A DNA stretch of 64,000 bases from Methylocystis rosea SV97 (GCF_000372845.1 NZ_KB889963.1:3058304-3122303); one strand, 5' to 3'; numbered from the stretch's first letter, positions 1 through 8,686 are shown. The notes: generated from the letters alone by a model not told the origin. Program-made: numbers and translations.

Positions 1-519
1 ATTCATCAGGATATCGTCGACAAGGAAAAGACGTCCGATTTCTTCCTCGACATGACCCGACACGCCGCCCAGGCCGGCCTTAACGTCGCGAAGATCGGCC
101 AGCCGAGCGCGCTCATCACCAAATTCGGGGCGTTTGAGACGGCCGAAATACGGCTCTCGCAAACCGCATCCGAGGGCGTCGCCGCGAGCGAGCGCAGCTG
201 CCTCGCGGCGCGTTTCATCGATGGCAAGCTCGCTCTCGAAATCGCCGGACTGGCATGCGGCGAATCGGCGAAACCGATCGACCGGGTCGCGCTCGGCTGC
301 ATGTTGGACCGCATCAACTACACGGCGAGTCCGGATAATCCGGCGCTGAACGATTTCTTCGCGCAAGCGGCGTCGACGCGCGCCATTGGCTGCGGCAATA
401 TCTCGCGCGATGACCTGACCGCGACCATCCCAGCGCAAAAGAACGCCGCGCGTCCGGCGCAGGGCGCACGCCGCGCGCATGCGCGGACATCGCGCCAAGG
501 CGCACAGATCACGCGCTAG
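1..519 (+). CDS. Hypothetical protein, 5' end outside the window
   Basis: The reading frame is open from the first base and stops with TAG at 517-519, so the true start lies upstream. About 172 residues are visible. I do not recognise a family. The middle holds mixed hydrophobic and polar segments (for example AEIRLSQTASEG and ALEIAGLACGE), there is no signal peptide in the visible part and no membrane segment. The last 40 residues are rich in Ala, Arg and Gln (AARPAQGARRAHARTSRQG), which suggests a disordered basic tail. Codon use is the same GC-rich pattern as the neighbours. No function is assigned. Confidence 0.6.
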   Translation: MHQDIVDKEKTSDFFLDMTRHAAQAGLNVAKIGQPSALITKFGAFETAEIRLSQTASEGVAASERSCLAARFIDGKLALEIAGLACGESAKPIDRVALGCMLDRINYTASPDNPALNDFFAQAASTRAIGCGNISRDDLTATIPAQKNAARPAQGARRAHARTSRQGAQITR

Positions 520-633
520 GCGTTCCGCATTCACCCTGACGGCGGATTGCTGGCGGGAAATCTCGCTTTAATTCGCTTTTGCGAAACGATCCGCTATTAT
601 GAGATACAGCGTTCAGTCCGAAAGGGGATCGTG

Positions 634-972
634 ATGCGCAGGAATAAAGTGCTGTCGGCGGGGCTCGCCTGTCTGGTGTTGTTCGCGGCGGGCGATGCGC
701 TCGCCAAGTCCCGCTATCGCGTAGCCTCGAGCGATGTTTGTTGCGGCCGCGGTCCGATCGACATCCAGCGCCGCAGCTGGCTCGATCCCGGCACCCAGGT
801 GCCGGTCGGCAGCACCAACCGCTACATGGTCCAGCAGACCTACCTCAATCATGATCCCATCGAGCGCAACCAGCGCAGCTGGTATATGCAGGAGACGCTT
901 CCGCAGCGGCCGCCCTACAACGCGAGCATGATCGTGCCTTATGATGAGGGTTTTCCGTTCTGGTGGCCGTAA
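634..972 (+). CDS. Small secreted hypothetical protein
   Basis: 112 residues. I start at ATG 634 because AAAGGGG lies 7 bases upstream; a GTG directly before it at 631 is also possible. The N-terminus (MRRNKVLSAGLACLVLFAAGDALAKS) is a clear Sec signal peptide: two Arg, a hydrophobic core and an ALA-K cleavage site. The mature part is about 85 residues, rich in Arg, Tyr, Pro and Trp, with a Cys pair (VCCGRG) near its start and a WW ending. It looks like a small exported or envelope protein. I know no function, and neighbours give no clue because rpsD downstream has its own promoter. Confidence 0.7.
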   Translation: MRRNKVLSAGLACLVLFAAGDALAKSRYRVASSDVCCGRGPIDIQRRSWLDPGTQVPVGSTNRYMVQQTYLNHDPIERNQRSWYMQETLPQRPPYNASMIVPYDEGFPFWWP

Positions 973-993
973 GTCGGCTTTTCTCCAGAAATC

Positions 994-1022
994 TTGACTT
1001 AGGGAGCGCTTTCCTTTAGCTC
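994..1022 (+). promoter_or_regulatory. Candidate sigma-70 promoter for rpsD
   Basis: TTGACT (994-999), a 17-base spacer, then TAGCTC (1017-1022). The -35 is good and the -10 is weak. It would give an rpsD leader of roughly 220 bases containing hairpins at 1067-1085 (GGCGTTTG/CAAACGCC) and 1171-1192. No gene is seen between 973 and 1251. Confidence 0.4.
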
Positions 1023-1251
1023 CCCACGAGCCTGACGCGGCCCGTTCGCGCCAGGCGAGCACCCGTGGCGTTTGCTGCAAACGCCTGTCGGCCGGTTGAC
1101 GGCAGAGGAGGGCGCGTTCTTGAAGCCCCGGCGCTGGCCGGGGGCGGCGAGAGACGCGAATCTGGACGACGTCCGAGCGCAACGCTCCGGACGCATTTCG
1201 TCTTTCGCCTCTCGCACGCCACAACGCGACCATGAGAGGACGAGAGTCAAA

Positions 1252-1869
1252 GTGACGAAGCGCGCAGAAGCAAAATATAAGCTCGACCGCCGCCTGGGCC
1301 AGAACATCTGGGGCCGCCCGAAGAGCCCCGTTAACCGCCGCGAATATGGCCCCGGACAGCACGGACAGCGGCGCAAGGGCAAGCTCTCCGACTATGGCAC
1401 GCAGCTCAAAGCCAAGCAGAAGCTCAAGGGCTATTACGGCAATATTTCCGAGAAGCAGTTTCGCAAATATTATGCGGAAGCGATCCGCTTGAAGGGCGAC
1501 TCGGGCGATAATCTGATCGGCCTTTTGGAGCGGCGCCTTGACGCCATCGTCTATCGCGCGAAATTCGTTCCGACGGTTTTCGCCGCGCGCCAGTTCGTCA
1601 ATCACGGCCACATCCGCGTCAACGGCAAGCGCGTCAACATTCCATCTTATCAGGTGAAGGTCGGCGACGTGATCGAGGTGAAGGAAGCCTCGAAACAGGC
1701 CGTGACCGTGCTCGAGGCGGTTCAGCTCGCCGAGCGTGACGCGCCGGAATATTACGACGTCGACCACTCCAAGATGACCGCGAAGCTCGTCCGGGTGCCG
1801 CATGCGACGGAGGTGCCCTATCCAGTGCAGATGGAGCCGAACCTCGTCATCGAGTTCTATTCGCGCTAA
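1252..1869 (+). CDS. rpsD: 30S ribosomal protein S4
   Basis: 205 residues, the usual length for alphaproteobacterial S4. The GTG at 1252 is chosen because it gives the family N-terminus ([14 protein letters not shown]) and has GAGAGGA about 11 bases upstream. The frame is open for 60 codons before that, which is only read-through of the leader. The conserved block [19 protein letters not shown] and the S4 RNA-binding domain ([15 protein letters not shown] followed by [17 protein letters not shown], residues about 95-140) are intact. S4 is a primary 16S rRNA binder that nucleates assembly of the 30S body. Here it stands alone, with its own leader and a strong terminator, rather than in the alpha operon. 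The leader could carry autoregulation. Confidence 0.97.
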   Translation: MTKRAEAKYKLDRRLGQNIWGRPKSPVNRREYGPGQHGQRRKGKLSDYGTQLKAKQKLKGYYGNISEKQFRKYYAEAIRLKGDSGDNLIGLLERRLDAIVYRAKFVPTVFAARQFVNHGHIRVNGKRVNIPSYQVKVGDVIEVKEASKQAVTVLEAVQLAERDAPEYYDVDHSKMTAKLVRVPHATEVPYPVQMEPNLVIEFYSR

Positions 1870-1895
1870 CCTCGACGCGCAGCAATGTGAAGAAG

Positions 1896-1922
1896 ACAGC
1901 CGCGTCGAGCGGCTGTTTTTTT
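1896..1922 (+). terminator. Rho-independent terminator of rpsD
   Basis: Perfect 8-bp stem ACAGCCGC/GCGGCTGT around the 5-base loop GTCGA, followed by a run of T. It sits 26 bases after the rpsD stop. Confidence 0.9.
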
Positions 1923-1962
1923 ATGCCCATTCTTGACTGTGGGACCGCAATCGGAAAGTCTG

Positions 1963-2074
1963 GAGCGCTTCCCGATCACATGGATCCACGGGGTCGATAA
2001 GGAATCGCTCAAAATCAAAATGTTGGAGCAGGTTCTCATCGAAAAAGTCTGTCAACTTTTTCGGAACCTGCTCT
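1963..2074. repeat. Bipartite palindromic repeat, copy 1
   Basis: This 112-bp element recurs at 29095-29200. It contains two tandem palindromes: a left imperfect hairpin (GAGCGCTTCC at 1963 facing GGAATCGCTC near 2001-2010) and a right hairpin with perfect 10-bp arms GAGCAGGTTC (2026-2035) and GAACCTGCTC (2064-2073), with a further AAAAGT/ACTTTT pairing inside. Relative to copy 2 it has 6 extra bases (an ATCAAA duplication). It lies in intergenic sequence. Short ORFs on either strand here are by-products of the repeat. Confidence 0.85.
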
Positions 2075-2149
2075 CGCACCAAAGCGCCGTCATCACTTGC
2101 AAGCAAGCTGAAAGGCGGCCGCGCTAAGGGAACGCAGAAGGAGAGGCAC

Positions 2150-2353
2150 GTGTCCGGGCTATCGAAGAAGCGGCCGGCGGAGAAGGAACGCGGTCAGCGT
2201 CCCCTCTGGATAGCGATCGGCGGCTTGCTGGTCAGCGTTCTAAGCTACACCATGAGGGACCTGATGCTCGGCGACGTCGTTTTCTGGTTCGGCGTCGTGC
2301 TCGCTTTTATCGGCGTGCTTTACTGGTTCATTCGGCCGAAACACGGGCTGTAG
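2150..2353 (+). CDS. Small two-helix inner-membrane protein
   Basis: 67 residues starting at GTG 2150, with an excellent ribosome binding site (AGAAGGAGAGG) ending 4 bases upstream. The N-terminus is basic and cytosolic (SKKRPAEKERGQRP). It is followed by a hydrophobic helix at about residues 20-35 and a second at about 43-60, separated by a short loop, and ends in RPKHGL. This is the layout of small hairpin membrane proteins with both ends inside. No catalytic residue is visible and I cannot name a family. It stands between the repeat and the DsbA-like gene, in the same direction. Confidence 0.7.
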   Translation: MSGLSKKRPAEKERGQRPLWIAIGGLLVSVLSYTMRDLMLGDVVFWFGVVLAFIGVLYWFIRPKHGL

Positions 2354-2452
2354 CGCCCGGTTAGCGGCTCCCCATTCTCCTCGCCAGATTTGATTTGCCA
2401 CAATTGTCGAAGACGATATGGTCTTTGGCGTCGCAACAGTTACGGACCGAAC

Positions 2453-3106
2453 ATGCCCTTCGCTTTTATTATGCCCCGCCGTGGTTTTCTTATCGGCGCC
2501 GCCGGCGCGCTCCTCGCCGCAATGCCCGCCCTCGCCGAAAAGTCTGCTTCGGGCAAGGTCGCAATTGACGAGCTGATGGCGCCGAACGCTCTGCCGGACG
2601 TGGTGGAAGGCGCGGCGGACGCTCCCGTGACGATCGTCGAATATGCTTCGATGACGTGTAGCCACTGCGCGGCGTTCCATCACGACGTGTATCCGGAGCT
2701 GAAGAAGAACTATATCGACACGGGCAAGGCGAAATTCATTTTGCGTGAGTTCCCGCTCGATCCGCTCGCGACGGCCGCTTTCATGCTGGCGCGCGAACTC
2801 GGCGACAAGCGTGACGCGACGGTCGATCTTCTGTTCTCGCAGCAGAAGAATTGGGCCTTTTCCGACAAGCCGCTCGACGGCTTGGCCAATGTCTTGAAAC
2901 AGGCTGGGATCGGCCAGGAGAAGTTCGAGGCCGTCCTAAAGGATCAGACGCTTTACGAGAACGTCAATAAGGTGCGTAATCGCGCCGCCGAGAAATTTGG
3001 CGTCAACTCGACGCCGACCTTCTTCGTCAATGGCGACAAATACACCGGCGAGATCGGCGTTGAGGACTGGGAAAAGATCATCACATCGAAAACCGCAGCG
3101 AAATAA
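2453..3106 (+). CDS. DsbA-family thiol:disulfide protein with Tat-like leader
   Basis: About 217 residues from ATG 2453 (CGGA upstream); ATG 2471 would give 211 and still keep the leader. The leader PRRGFLIGAAGALLAAMPALAEK has twin Arg, a hydrophobic core and an ALA cut site, so export by Tat is likely. The mature protein is a DsbA/BdbD thioredoxin fold: EYASMTCSHCAAFH carries the CxxC site as CSHC, and STPTFFVNG carries the cis-proline. The family oxidises or isomerises cysteines of exported proteins in the periplasm. No DsbB-like partner is adjacent. A DsbD N-terminal-type protein is at 29953 and thioredoxin at 62521. Confidence 0.88.
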   Translation: MPFAFIMPRRGFLIGAAGALLAAMPALAEKSASGKVAIDELMAPNALPDVVEGAADAPVTIVEYASMTCSHCAAFHHDVYPELKKNYIDTGKAKFILREFPLDPLATAAFMLARELGDKRDATVDLLFSQQKNWAFSDKPLDGLANVLKQAGIGQEKFEAVLKDQTLYENVNKVRNRAAEKFGVNSTPTFFVNGDKYTGEIGVEDWEKIITSKTAAK

Positions 3107-3116
3107 TCGCTTCCCG

Positions 3117-3149
3117 CGCTGGATGGCGGCGTCAAGCCAGCCATGACGG
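3117..3149. repeat. Half copy of a palindromic intergenic repeat
   Basis: GCTGGATGGCGGCGTCAAG followed by CCAGCCATGACGG resembles the right half of the repeat at 3799-3908 (GTGGATGGCCGGCTCAAGG then CCGGCCATGACGC). It lies between the convergent DsbA-like and recR genes and could act as a terminator hairpin. Confidence 0.55.
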
Positions 3150-3165
3150 CTCTCAAAAACGTCCT

Positions 3166-3771
3166 CTAGAACGCGGTGCGCCGCTCCAGCGCCGCCGCTA
3201 GCGTTCCCTCATCGAGATAGTCGAGTTCGCCCCCGACCGGCACGCCGTGGGCGAGCCGCGTCACCTTCACGCCGGACGGCGACAGCACATCAGCGATGTA
3301 ATGCGCAGTCGTCTGTCCGTCGACCGTTGCGTTGACCGCAAGCACGACTTCGCGAGTCTCCTCTCCGCGCACACGCGCGACGAGGCTGGCGATGGCGAGA
3401 TCGTCCGGGCCAACGCCGTCAAGCGGCGACAGCACGCCGCCGAGCACGTGATAGCGCGCGTTGAGCAGCCCTGCCCGCTCCAGCGCCCATAGGTCGGCGA
3501 CCGTCTCGACGACAACCAGGATCGACCCGTCGCGGCGCGCGTCGCGGCAGATCGTACACGGATCGCTCGTATCGATATTTCCGCAGACCGAGCAAACGAC
3601 GATGCGCTCCTGCGCGACGCGCATCGCTTCGGCGAGCGGCGCCAGCAGTTCTTCGCGTTTGCGGATGAGATGCAGCGCCGCGCGCCGCGCCGACCGCGGG
3701 CCGAGCCCCGGCAATTTGGCCAGGAGCTGCACGAGTTTTTCGATCTCGGGACCGGCCACCTTTTCCGCCAT
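3166..3771 (-). CDS. recR: Recombination mediator protein RecR
   Basis: 201 residues, the usual RecR length. It has an N-terminal helix-hairpin-helix ([18 protein letters not shown]), a four-Cys zinc site [16 protein letters not shown] at about residues 60-75, and a C-terminal Toprim domain starting with [15 protein letters not shown]. RecR works with RecO and RecF to load RecA onto SSB-coated gaps. It is last in the operon dnaX-ybaB-recR, an arrangement conserved across many bacteria. A 156-base gap separates it from ybaB, and this gap holds a palindromic repeat. Confidence 0.97.
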   Translation of the reverse strand: MAEKVAGPEIEKLVQLLAKLPGLGPRSARRAALHLIRKREELLAPLAEAMRVAQERIVVCSVCGNIDTSDPCTICRDARRDGSILVVVETVADLWALERAGLLNARYHVLGGVLSPLDGVGPDDLAIASLVARVRGEETREVVLAVNATVDGQTTAHYIADVLSPSGVKVTRLAHGVPVGGELDYLDEGTLAAALERRTAF

Positions 3772-3798
3772 AGCCGGATCAACGCCTCATGTGGTTTC

Positions 3799-3908
3799 GC
3801 GTCATGCCCGCGCTTGTCGCGGGCATCCACGTCAGAATGCTACGTATCATTGGAAGCTTTGGGCGGCGTCATCAGGTGGATGGCCGGCTCAAGGCCGGCC
3901 ATGACGCG
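3799..3908. repeat. Palindromic intergenic repeat (family C) between ybaB and recR
   Basis: It begins GCGTCATGCCCGCGCTTGTC with CGCGGGCATCCACGTC and ends GGCCGGCTCAAGGCCGGCC followed by ATGACGC. The outer ends are inverted (GCGTCATG/CATGACGC) and each half holds its own hairpin (CCCGCGcttgtCGCGGG and GGCCGGctcaaggCCGGCC). This is the style of mosaic intergenic repeat common in Rhizobiales. It interrupts the otherwise tight dnaX-ybaB-recR operon. Confidence 0.75.
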
Positions 3909-3927
3909 GGAATTGCAGCAATACGCA

Positions 3928-4251
3928 TCAAAACGGCAGTTTGAAGCCCGGCGGCAACGGCAGCCCGCCGGTGAGCGCTTTCATTTTTTCAGACATGGCC
4001 TCCTCGGCTTTGGCGCGCGCCTGCATGTGGGCCGTGAGAATCAGGTCTTGAAGAATTTCCTTCTCGTCGGGCGTCAGCAGACTCGGGTCGATGGAGATGC
4101 TTTTCATCCCACCTTTCGCGGTGAGCGCGACCCTCACCATGCCGCCGCCCGCCTCGCCTTCGACGACGGTCTGTTCGAGCTCCAGCTGCGCTTCGGCCAT
4201 CTTGGCCTGCATCTGCTGCGCCTGTTTCATCAGGCCCATGAAGTCCATCAT
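3928..4251 (-). CDS. YbaB/EbfC nucleoid-associated protein
   Basis: 107 residues. It starts MMDFMGLMKQAQQMQAKMAE, the Met/Gln-rich N-terminal helix typical of the family, continues with VEGEAGGGMVRVALTAKGGM, and ends in a Pro/Gly tail (GGLPLPPGFKLPF). Family members are small DNA-binding dimers that coat the chromosome. The ATG overlaps the dnaX stop by 4 bases (ATGA at 4248-4251), so translation is probably coupled. The position between dnaX and recR is the classic one and supports a link to replication and repair. Confidence 0.96.
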   Translation of the reverse strand: MMDFMGLMKQAQQMQAKMAEAQLELEQTVVEGEAGGGMVRVALTAKGGMKSISIDPSLLTPDEKEILQDLILTAHMQARAKAEEAMSEKMKALTGGLPLPPGFKLPF

Positions 4252-6125
4252 TGCGCTTCTCCGTCGTCTTCCTCGATTGGCGACGCCTCATCATAGAGCG
4301 TTTCGGCGGACGCTGCGCCCTCGTCCCTGCCCCGCACGGCGACGATCTGCGCGCCGGGAAAACGCGCAAGCACGCTCGCAACCAGCGGATCCGACTCAAG
4401 CGAGGAGCGGCGTTGGCGCTCTTCGGCATCGCGCTGTTCCTTGAGCGTCGGCGCGCCGCCCGAGGCCACGACCGACACCATCCAGCGCTCGCCGGTCCAA
4501 GCTTGAAGCCTCTGCATCAGAGTCGACGCCAGTTCACGCGCGCCGCCCGGCGCGAGTTCAAACTCGATCCGCCCCTGTTCAAACCGCACCAACCGCACTT
4601 CGGATTCGAGCCCGATCTTGAGGCGCATGTCACGTTTCTGCGCGGCAAGCGCGACAAGCGCATCGAAGCTCTCAATGGTGATTCCTGGCTCCGGCGCCGC
4701 AGATCTTGGCGCCGGCGCCGCAGAGGGCTGAGGCGCGGCGGAGCGCGGCGCCAGCGCGAATCTTTGGCCGCCGCCGAAAGCTTGCGGCGCAGCGCCAGCT
4801 CCGGCGGGCCCTGCGCTTCGCGCCGAGGGCGCCCCGGAGTCGGCGCTCGGCGCGCTCTCGCCAAAACCAAGGCGCCGCAGCGCCTCCGCCGGCGACGGCA
4901 TGTCGGCGGCGTAAGCGAGCCTGACCAGCACCATGTCGGCGGCCGCCAACGGTCGCTGCGAGCCGCGCAATTCATCGACGCCTTTCATCAAGATCTGCCA
5001 GGCGCGCGTGAGCGTGGGAACGGAAAGGCGCGCCGCCGCGTCTTCGCCACGGCGTTTCTCTTCGGGCGTCAGCGCCGCCGAATGGGCGGTCTCCGGCGCA
5101 AGCTTCAGGCGCGTCGCGAGATGCGTGAATTCGGCGAGTTCGAGCAGCACCTGCGCCGGATCGGCGCCGCCATTATACTGATCTTCGAGAATGGCGATCG
5201 CCTTGGCGATATCGCCCGACATCGCCGCTTCGAAAAGATCGATGATTCGCGCCTTGTCGGCGACGCCGAGCATCAGCCGCAGATCCTCGGCGGCGATCGC
5301 GCCGCCCGCAGAATGCGCCGCGCCATAGGCGATCGCCTGATCGAGCAAGGACAGCGCATCGCGGGCCGAGCCTTCCGCGGCGCGCGCGATCATGGCGAGC
5401 GCATCCGGCTCGATGGCGACGCCCTCGGCCTTGCAGACGCCAAACAGATGATTGGCGAGTAACCCCGCGTCGATGCGGCGCAGATCAAAGCGCTGGCAGC
5501 GCGAACGCACCGTCACCGGCACCTTGTCGATCTCGGTCGTCGCGAAGATGAACTTCACATGTTCAGGCGGCTCTTCGAGGGTCTTTAAGAGACCGTTAAA
5601 CGCGGCCTTCGAGAGCATGTGCACTTCGTCGATGATGTAGACTTTGGTCCGCGCCATGACCGGGCGGTAACGGGCGTTGTCGATGATCTCTCGGATGTCG
5701 TCGATGCCCGTGTGCGAAGCGGCGTCCATTTCGAGCACGTCGACATGGCGCGAGTCGATAATCGCCTGACAGTGGACGCCGAGCGCCTCCATATGAATCG
5801 TCGGCTGATTGATCGCGGGCCGCCCGTCTCCCGCCGGCAGTTCATAGTTGAACGCGCGCGCGAGAATGCGCGCGGTCGTCGTCTTGCCGACGCCGCGCAC
5901 GCCCGTCAGCAAATAGGCCTGGTGAATTCGGTTGAGATCGAATGCGTTTTCGAGCGTGCGCACCATCGGCTCTTGGCCGATCAGGTCTACGAAGGTGGTC
6001 GGTCGATATTTGCGCGCCAGCACGCGATAGGCCGACGGCGGCGCCTGATCGGCGCCAAACAGCGAAGGTCCGTCATCGGGCGCCAGCGATGGCCTCGGCG
6101 GATCGTGCTCGTGGTCCATCTGCAT
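4248..6125 (-). CDS. dnaX: DNA polymerase III subunits gamma and tau
   Basis: About 625 residues from the ATG at 6125 (MQMDHEHD); in-frame ATGs at 6170 and 6119 are alternatives, and none has a convincing ribosome binding site. The clamp-loader AAA+ core follows YRVLARKYRPTTFVDLIGQE: Walker A GVRGVGKTTTAR, Walker B YIIDEVHMLS, sensor region LLKTLEEPPEHVKFIFATTE. The zinc module is reduced to a single Cys (LGVHCQAI), as I recall for alphaproteobacterial DnaX. The tail from about residue 400 is Ala/Pro-rich, then a tau-type C-terminal region. DnaX builds the clamp loader that places the sliding clamp on primed DNA. First gene of dnaX-ybaB-recR. Confidence 0.96.
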   Translation of the reverse strand: MQMDHEHDPPRPSLAPDDGPSLFGADQAPPSAYRVLARKYRPTTFVDLIGQEPMVRTLENAFDLNRIHQAYLLTGVRGVGKTTTARILARAFNYELPAGDGRPAINQPTIHMEALGVHCQAIIDSRHVDVLEMDAASHTGIDDIREIIDNARYRPVMARTKVYIIDEVHMLSKAAFNGLLKTLEEPPEHVKFIFATTEIDKVPVTVRSRCQRFDLRRIDAGLLANHLFGVCKAEGVAIEPDALAMIARAAEGSARDALSLLDQAIAYGAAHSAGGAIAAEDLRLMLGVADKARIIDLFEAAMSGDIAKAIAILEDQYNGGADPAQVLLELAEFTHLATRLKLAPETAHSAALTPEEKRRGEDAAARLSVPTLTRAWQILMKGVDELRGSQRPLAAADMVLVRLAYAADMPSPAEALRRLGFGESAPSADSGAPSARSAGPAGAGAAPQAFGGGQRFALAPRSAAPQPSAAPAPRSAAPEPGITIESFDALVALAAQKRDMRLKIGLESEVRLVRFEQGRIEFELAPGGARELASTLMQRLQAWTGERWMVSVVASGGAPTLKEQRDAEERQRRSSLESDPLVASVLARFPGAQIVAVRGRDEGAASAETLYDEASPIEEDDGEAQ

Positions 6126-6195
6126 CCATCCGGCGGCAGACGAGCGACGAACAGCGCAATATTGCGCCACGCCATTCGCTGCTCGCCGAAGAAGG

Positions 6196-6296
6196 TGGGA
6201 GGCTGAACGAAGACCCGCCCAAGCTCGTTAGGGCTGCTTCCTTCCGGACCTGACCCGGTTGGCGAGTGAAGCGTCCACCGCCAACCTCCCGGCCCC
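6196..6296 (-). ncRNA. ffs: Signal recognition particle RNA, small bacterial (4.5S) type
   Basis: Read on the minus strand, the region contains GGTCAGGTCCGGAAGGAAGC followed by AGCC, the nearly invariant SRP RNA domain IV loop that binds Ffh and FtsY. Outside it, GGGAGGTTG near the 5' end (about 6290) pairs with CAGCCTCCC near the 3' end (about 6197), closing a rod of about 100 nucleotides. Ends are estimated from this pairing. The gene sits directly upstream of dnaX in the same direction, a position I recall as common in alphaproteobacteria. The RNA directs ribosomes making membrane proteins to the translocon. Confidence 0.93.
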
Positions 6297-6435
6297 TTAT
6301 TTGGCAGACGAGCGCGCGGGATGCAAGGCTCCGGACCGCGGCCTTTGCTTTGGGGCGTTCACCTTTCGCCCGGAGTAGGGGTGCGCCGGCGCGGCGCACT
6401 TGCTAAAGAGAGCGCAAATTTTGAGGGATTTGCGC

Positions 6436-7581
6436 TTGAACGCCGTCACCGCCACTTCAGCTGAACGAGAAGCTACGAGCCTTGCGGCCATCCTTGCGCA
6501 TTTCGCGCGCGAGGGTTTCGCGCGCTGCGAGCCGCGTCTCCTGCAGCCGGCGCATGTTTTTCTGGATCGTTCAGGAGAGGATTTCCGCGGAAGACTCTAT
6601 CTGACGAGCGATGGCTCCGGCGCGGAATTTTGCCTGCGGCCGGAATATACGATTCCGGTCTGCCTCGATTATCTCGCCTCCGCCCGGGCGGGCGATCCGG
6701 CGGCATATGCTTATGGCGGCTCGATCTTTCGCGCGCCTGAACATGGCGCGACCGGCGACGGCGAATTTCTTCAGGCGGGGCTGGAGAGCTTCGGCCGCCA
6801 GGACCGCGAAGCCGCGGACGCCGAAATTCTCGCCGCTTCCCTCGACGCCGCGGCGGCGGCCGGCGCGACGGCGCTCAAGGTTCTGATCGGCGACGCCGGG
6901 CTCGTCGCCGCCTTCCTCGAACGGCTCGAGATGCCGCCGGTCTGGCGCCGGCGTCTCGCGGCCGGCCACGCGCGCGGCCAAAGGCTATCGGATATTTTTG
7001 CGTCGCCCGAACGCAATGGCGGATCGGAACAGTCGGGCGTGTTGGCGGCGCTGACCAAAGTCGACCCGTCGGATGCGCGCCGTCTCGTCGAGGACTTGCT
7101 GTCCATCGCCGGCATCACCGCCGTCGGCGGCCGCAGCGCGGCTGAAATCGCCGAACGCTTTCTCGATCAGGCGACGCTCGCCGAAGGCGCAGGCGTTACC
7201 AACGAGACGCGCGCGCTGGCGGAGACTTTTTTCAGCATCGAAGGCGCGCCCGAGTCAGCTTCCGCAGCCATGCGCCGGCTAGCCGCCGACGCGCAGCTTG
7301 ACCTCTCCGCCACGCTGGATGCGTTTGACGCGCGCGCCGAGGCCATTAGCGCGCGCGGCCTCACCGTTCACGAGATCCGCTTTTCGGCAAGCTTTGCGCG
7401 GCATCTCGACTATTACACGGGCTTCGTTTTCGAGGCCCGCCACTCCAGCGACGGCGCGCCGGTGATCGGCGGCGGACGCTACGACCGACTGCTCAAAACG
7501 CTCGGCGCGGCGTCGGACATACCGGCTGTCGGCGCCGCGATCTGGATCGACCGTCTTTCCCCGAGCGCGAGAGAAGCATGA
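6436..7581 (+). CDS. hisZ: ATP phosphoribosyltransferase regulatory subunit HisZ
   Basis: About 381 residues. No ATG fits; I choose TTG 6436 because GAGGGA ends 7 bases upstream. TTGs at 6400 and 6421 are alternatives. The protein is a histidyl-tRNA-synthetase paralogue: it keeps class II features ([40 protein letters not shown]) but lacks the anticodon-binding domain. HisZ pairs with the short form of HisG to make a hetero-octamer catalysing the first step of histidine synthesis, and mediates histidine feedback. The stop overlaps the hisG start by 4 bases, so the two are translationally coupled. Confidence 0.93.
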   Translation: MNAVTATSAEREATSLAAILAHFAREGFARCEPRLLQPAHVFLDRSGEDFRGRLYLTSDGSGAEFCLRPEYTIPVCLDYLASARAGDPAAYAYGGSIFRAPEHGATGDGEFLQAGLESFGRQDREAADAEILAASLDAAAAAGATALKVLIGDAGLVAAFLERLEMPPVWRRRLAAGHARGQRLSDIFASPERNGGSEQSGVLAALTKVDPSDARRLVEDLLSIAGITAVGGRSAAEIAERFLDQATLAEGAGVTNETRALAETFFSIEGAPESASAAMRRLAADAQLDLSATLDAFDARAEAISARGLTVHEIRFSASFARHLDYYTGFVFEARHSSDGAPVIGGGRYDRLLKTLGAASDIPAVGAAIWIDRLSPSAREA

Positions 7582-8552
7582 TGGCCCCCGCGCAAAAACT
7601 CATCATCGCCTCCCCGTCAAAAGGCCGGCTGCAGGAGAACGCCGCCGCCTTCTTCGCGCGCGCCGGCCTGGAGCTGACGCAAGGCCGCGGCGCGCGGGAC
7701 TATCGCGGGGCCGTCGCCGGAGTCGAAGGCGCGGAAGTCGCCTATCTCTCCGCTTCCGAGATTACGCGCCGGCTGGCCTTGGGCGAAGCCCATCTCGGCG
7801 TCACCGGCGAAGATTTGGTGCGCGAGGAGATCGCCGACGCCGACAAAAAAGTGGAGCTTCTCGCCCCGCTGGGCTTCGGCGCCGCCAATGTCGTCGTCGC
7901 GGTTCCGCAAGCCTGGATCGACGTGCGCTATATGAGCGATCTCGCCGACGTCGCCGATGGATTTCGCGCGCGCCACGGCCGCGGACTGCGCGTCGCGACG
8001 AAATACATCAATACGACGCGGCGCTTCTTTGCCACTCATGACGTATCGGACTACCGCATTGTGGAAAGCTCCGGCGCCACCGAAGGCGCGCCCGCCGCAG
8101 GCTCCGCCGATCTCATCGTCGACATCACGACGACAGGCGCGACACTCGCGGCGAATGCGCTGAAGATCGTCGAGGACGGCGTCATTCTACGCTCGCAGGC
8201 CAATCTCGTCGCCTCGCTAACGGCGCCGTGGAACAGTGCGGCGCGCGAAGCGGCGCGCGTCATTCTCTCCCGCATCGCTGCGGAAGAAGAGGCGCGCACG
8301 ACGCGCGACGTGCGCGCAAGTCTGCCAACGCCGAGCGAACATATCCTGCGAGAAGCGGAAGCGAACTTCGGCGCCGGATTGCGCAACATGGACGACGAGT
8401 CAGCGACGTTTTCCTGCCCGGCGAAAATGGTCGCGGCGCTCGCCGATTGGCTGATCGCCCGAGGCGCCAAAAGCGTCACCAGCGCGCGGCTCGATTATAT
8501 CTTTCAGGCGGAGAACGCCTTGTGGAGCAGGCTGGCGGCGCGGCTTGGGTAA
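7578..8552 (+). CDS. hisG: ATP phosphoribosyltransferase catalytic subunit (HisZ-dependent type)
   Basis: 324 residues. It begins [19 protein letters not shown] and contains the phosphoribosyl-pyrophosphate loop [18 protein letters not shown] at about residues 177-195. The enzyme joins ATP and PRPP to give phosphoribosyl-ATP, the committed step of histidine synthesis. Pairing with hisZ marks it as the HisZ-dependent type, although it is longer than the minimal short form. The first ATG at 7578 overlaps hisZ. A palindromic repeat begins 7 bases after its stop. Confidence 0.95.
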   Translation: MMAPAQKLIIASPSKGRLQENAAAFFARAGLELTQGRGARDYRGAVAGVEGAEVAYLSASEITRRLALGEAHLGVTGEDLVREEIADADKKVELLAPLGFGAANVVVAVPQAWIDVRYMSDLADVADGFRARHGRGLRVATKYINTTRRFFATHDVSDYRIVESSGATEGAPAAGSADLIVDITTTGATLAANALKIVEDGVILRSQANLVASLTAPWNSAAREAARVILSRIAAEEEARTTRDVRASLPTPSEHILREAEANFGAGLRNMDDESATFSCPAKMVAALADWLIARGAKSVTSARLDYIFQAENALWSRLAARLG

Positions 8553-8558
8553 TCCGAA

Positions 8559-8672
8559 TGTCATTCCCGACGCTTCGCTTAAAGCGAAGCGATCGGGAAT
8601 CCAGAGTCGCAATAAGCATTTTGGAAGTCGTTCTGGATTCCCGGTCGGACCTACGGTCCGCCGAGAATGACA
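8559..8672. repeat. Palindromic intergenic repeat (family B), copy 1
   Basis: The element runs from TGTCATTCCCGACGCTTCGC to CCGAGAATGACA. Each half is a hairpin: CGCTTCGCTTAAAGCGAAGCG on the left and CGGACCTACGGTCCG on the right. GGGAATCCAGA faces TCTGGATTCCC inside. Other copies are at 19795-19904 (inverted) and 46456-46565. It lies immediately 3' of hisG and may act as a terminator or mRNA stabiliser. Confidence 0.85.
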
Positions 8673-8686
8673 AGCCCCAGATTAAC

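Noticed and set aside
613-1803. A 396-codon open frame on the minus strand
   Set aside because: Antisense to the small exported protein and rpsD, both of which have clear starts and family signatures.
1921-2127. Short ORFs on both strands between rpsD and the small membrane protein
   Set aside because: They consist almost wholly of the palindromic repeat, which is also found at 29095-29200 without a matching ORF.
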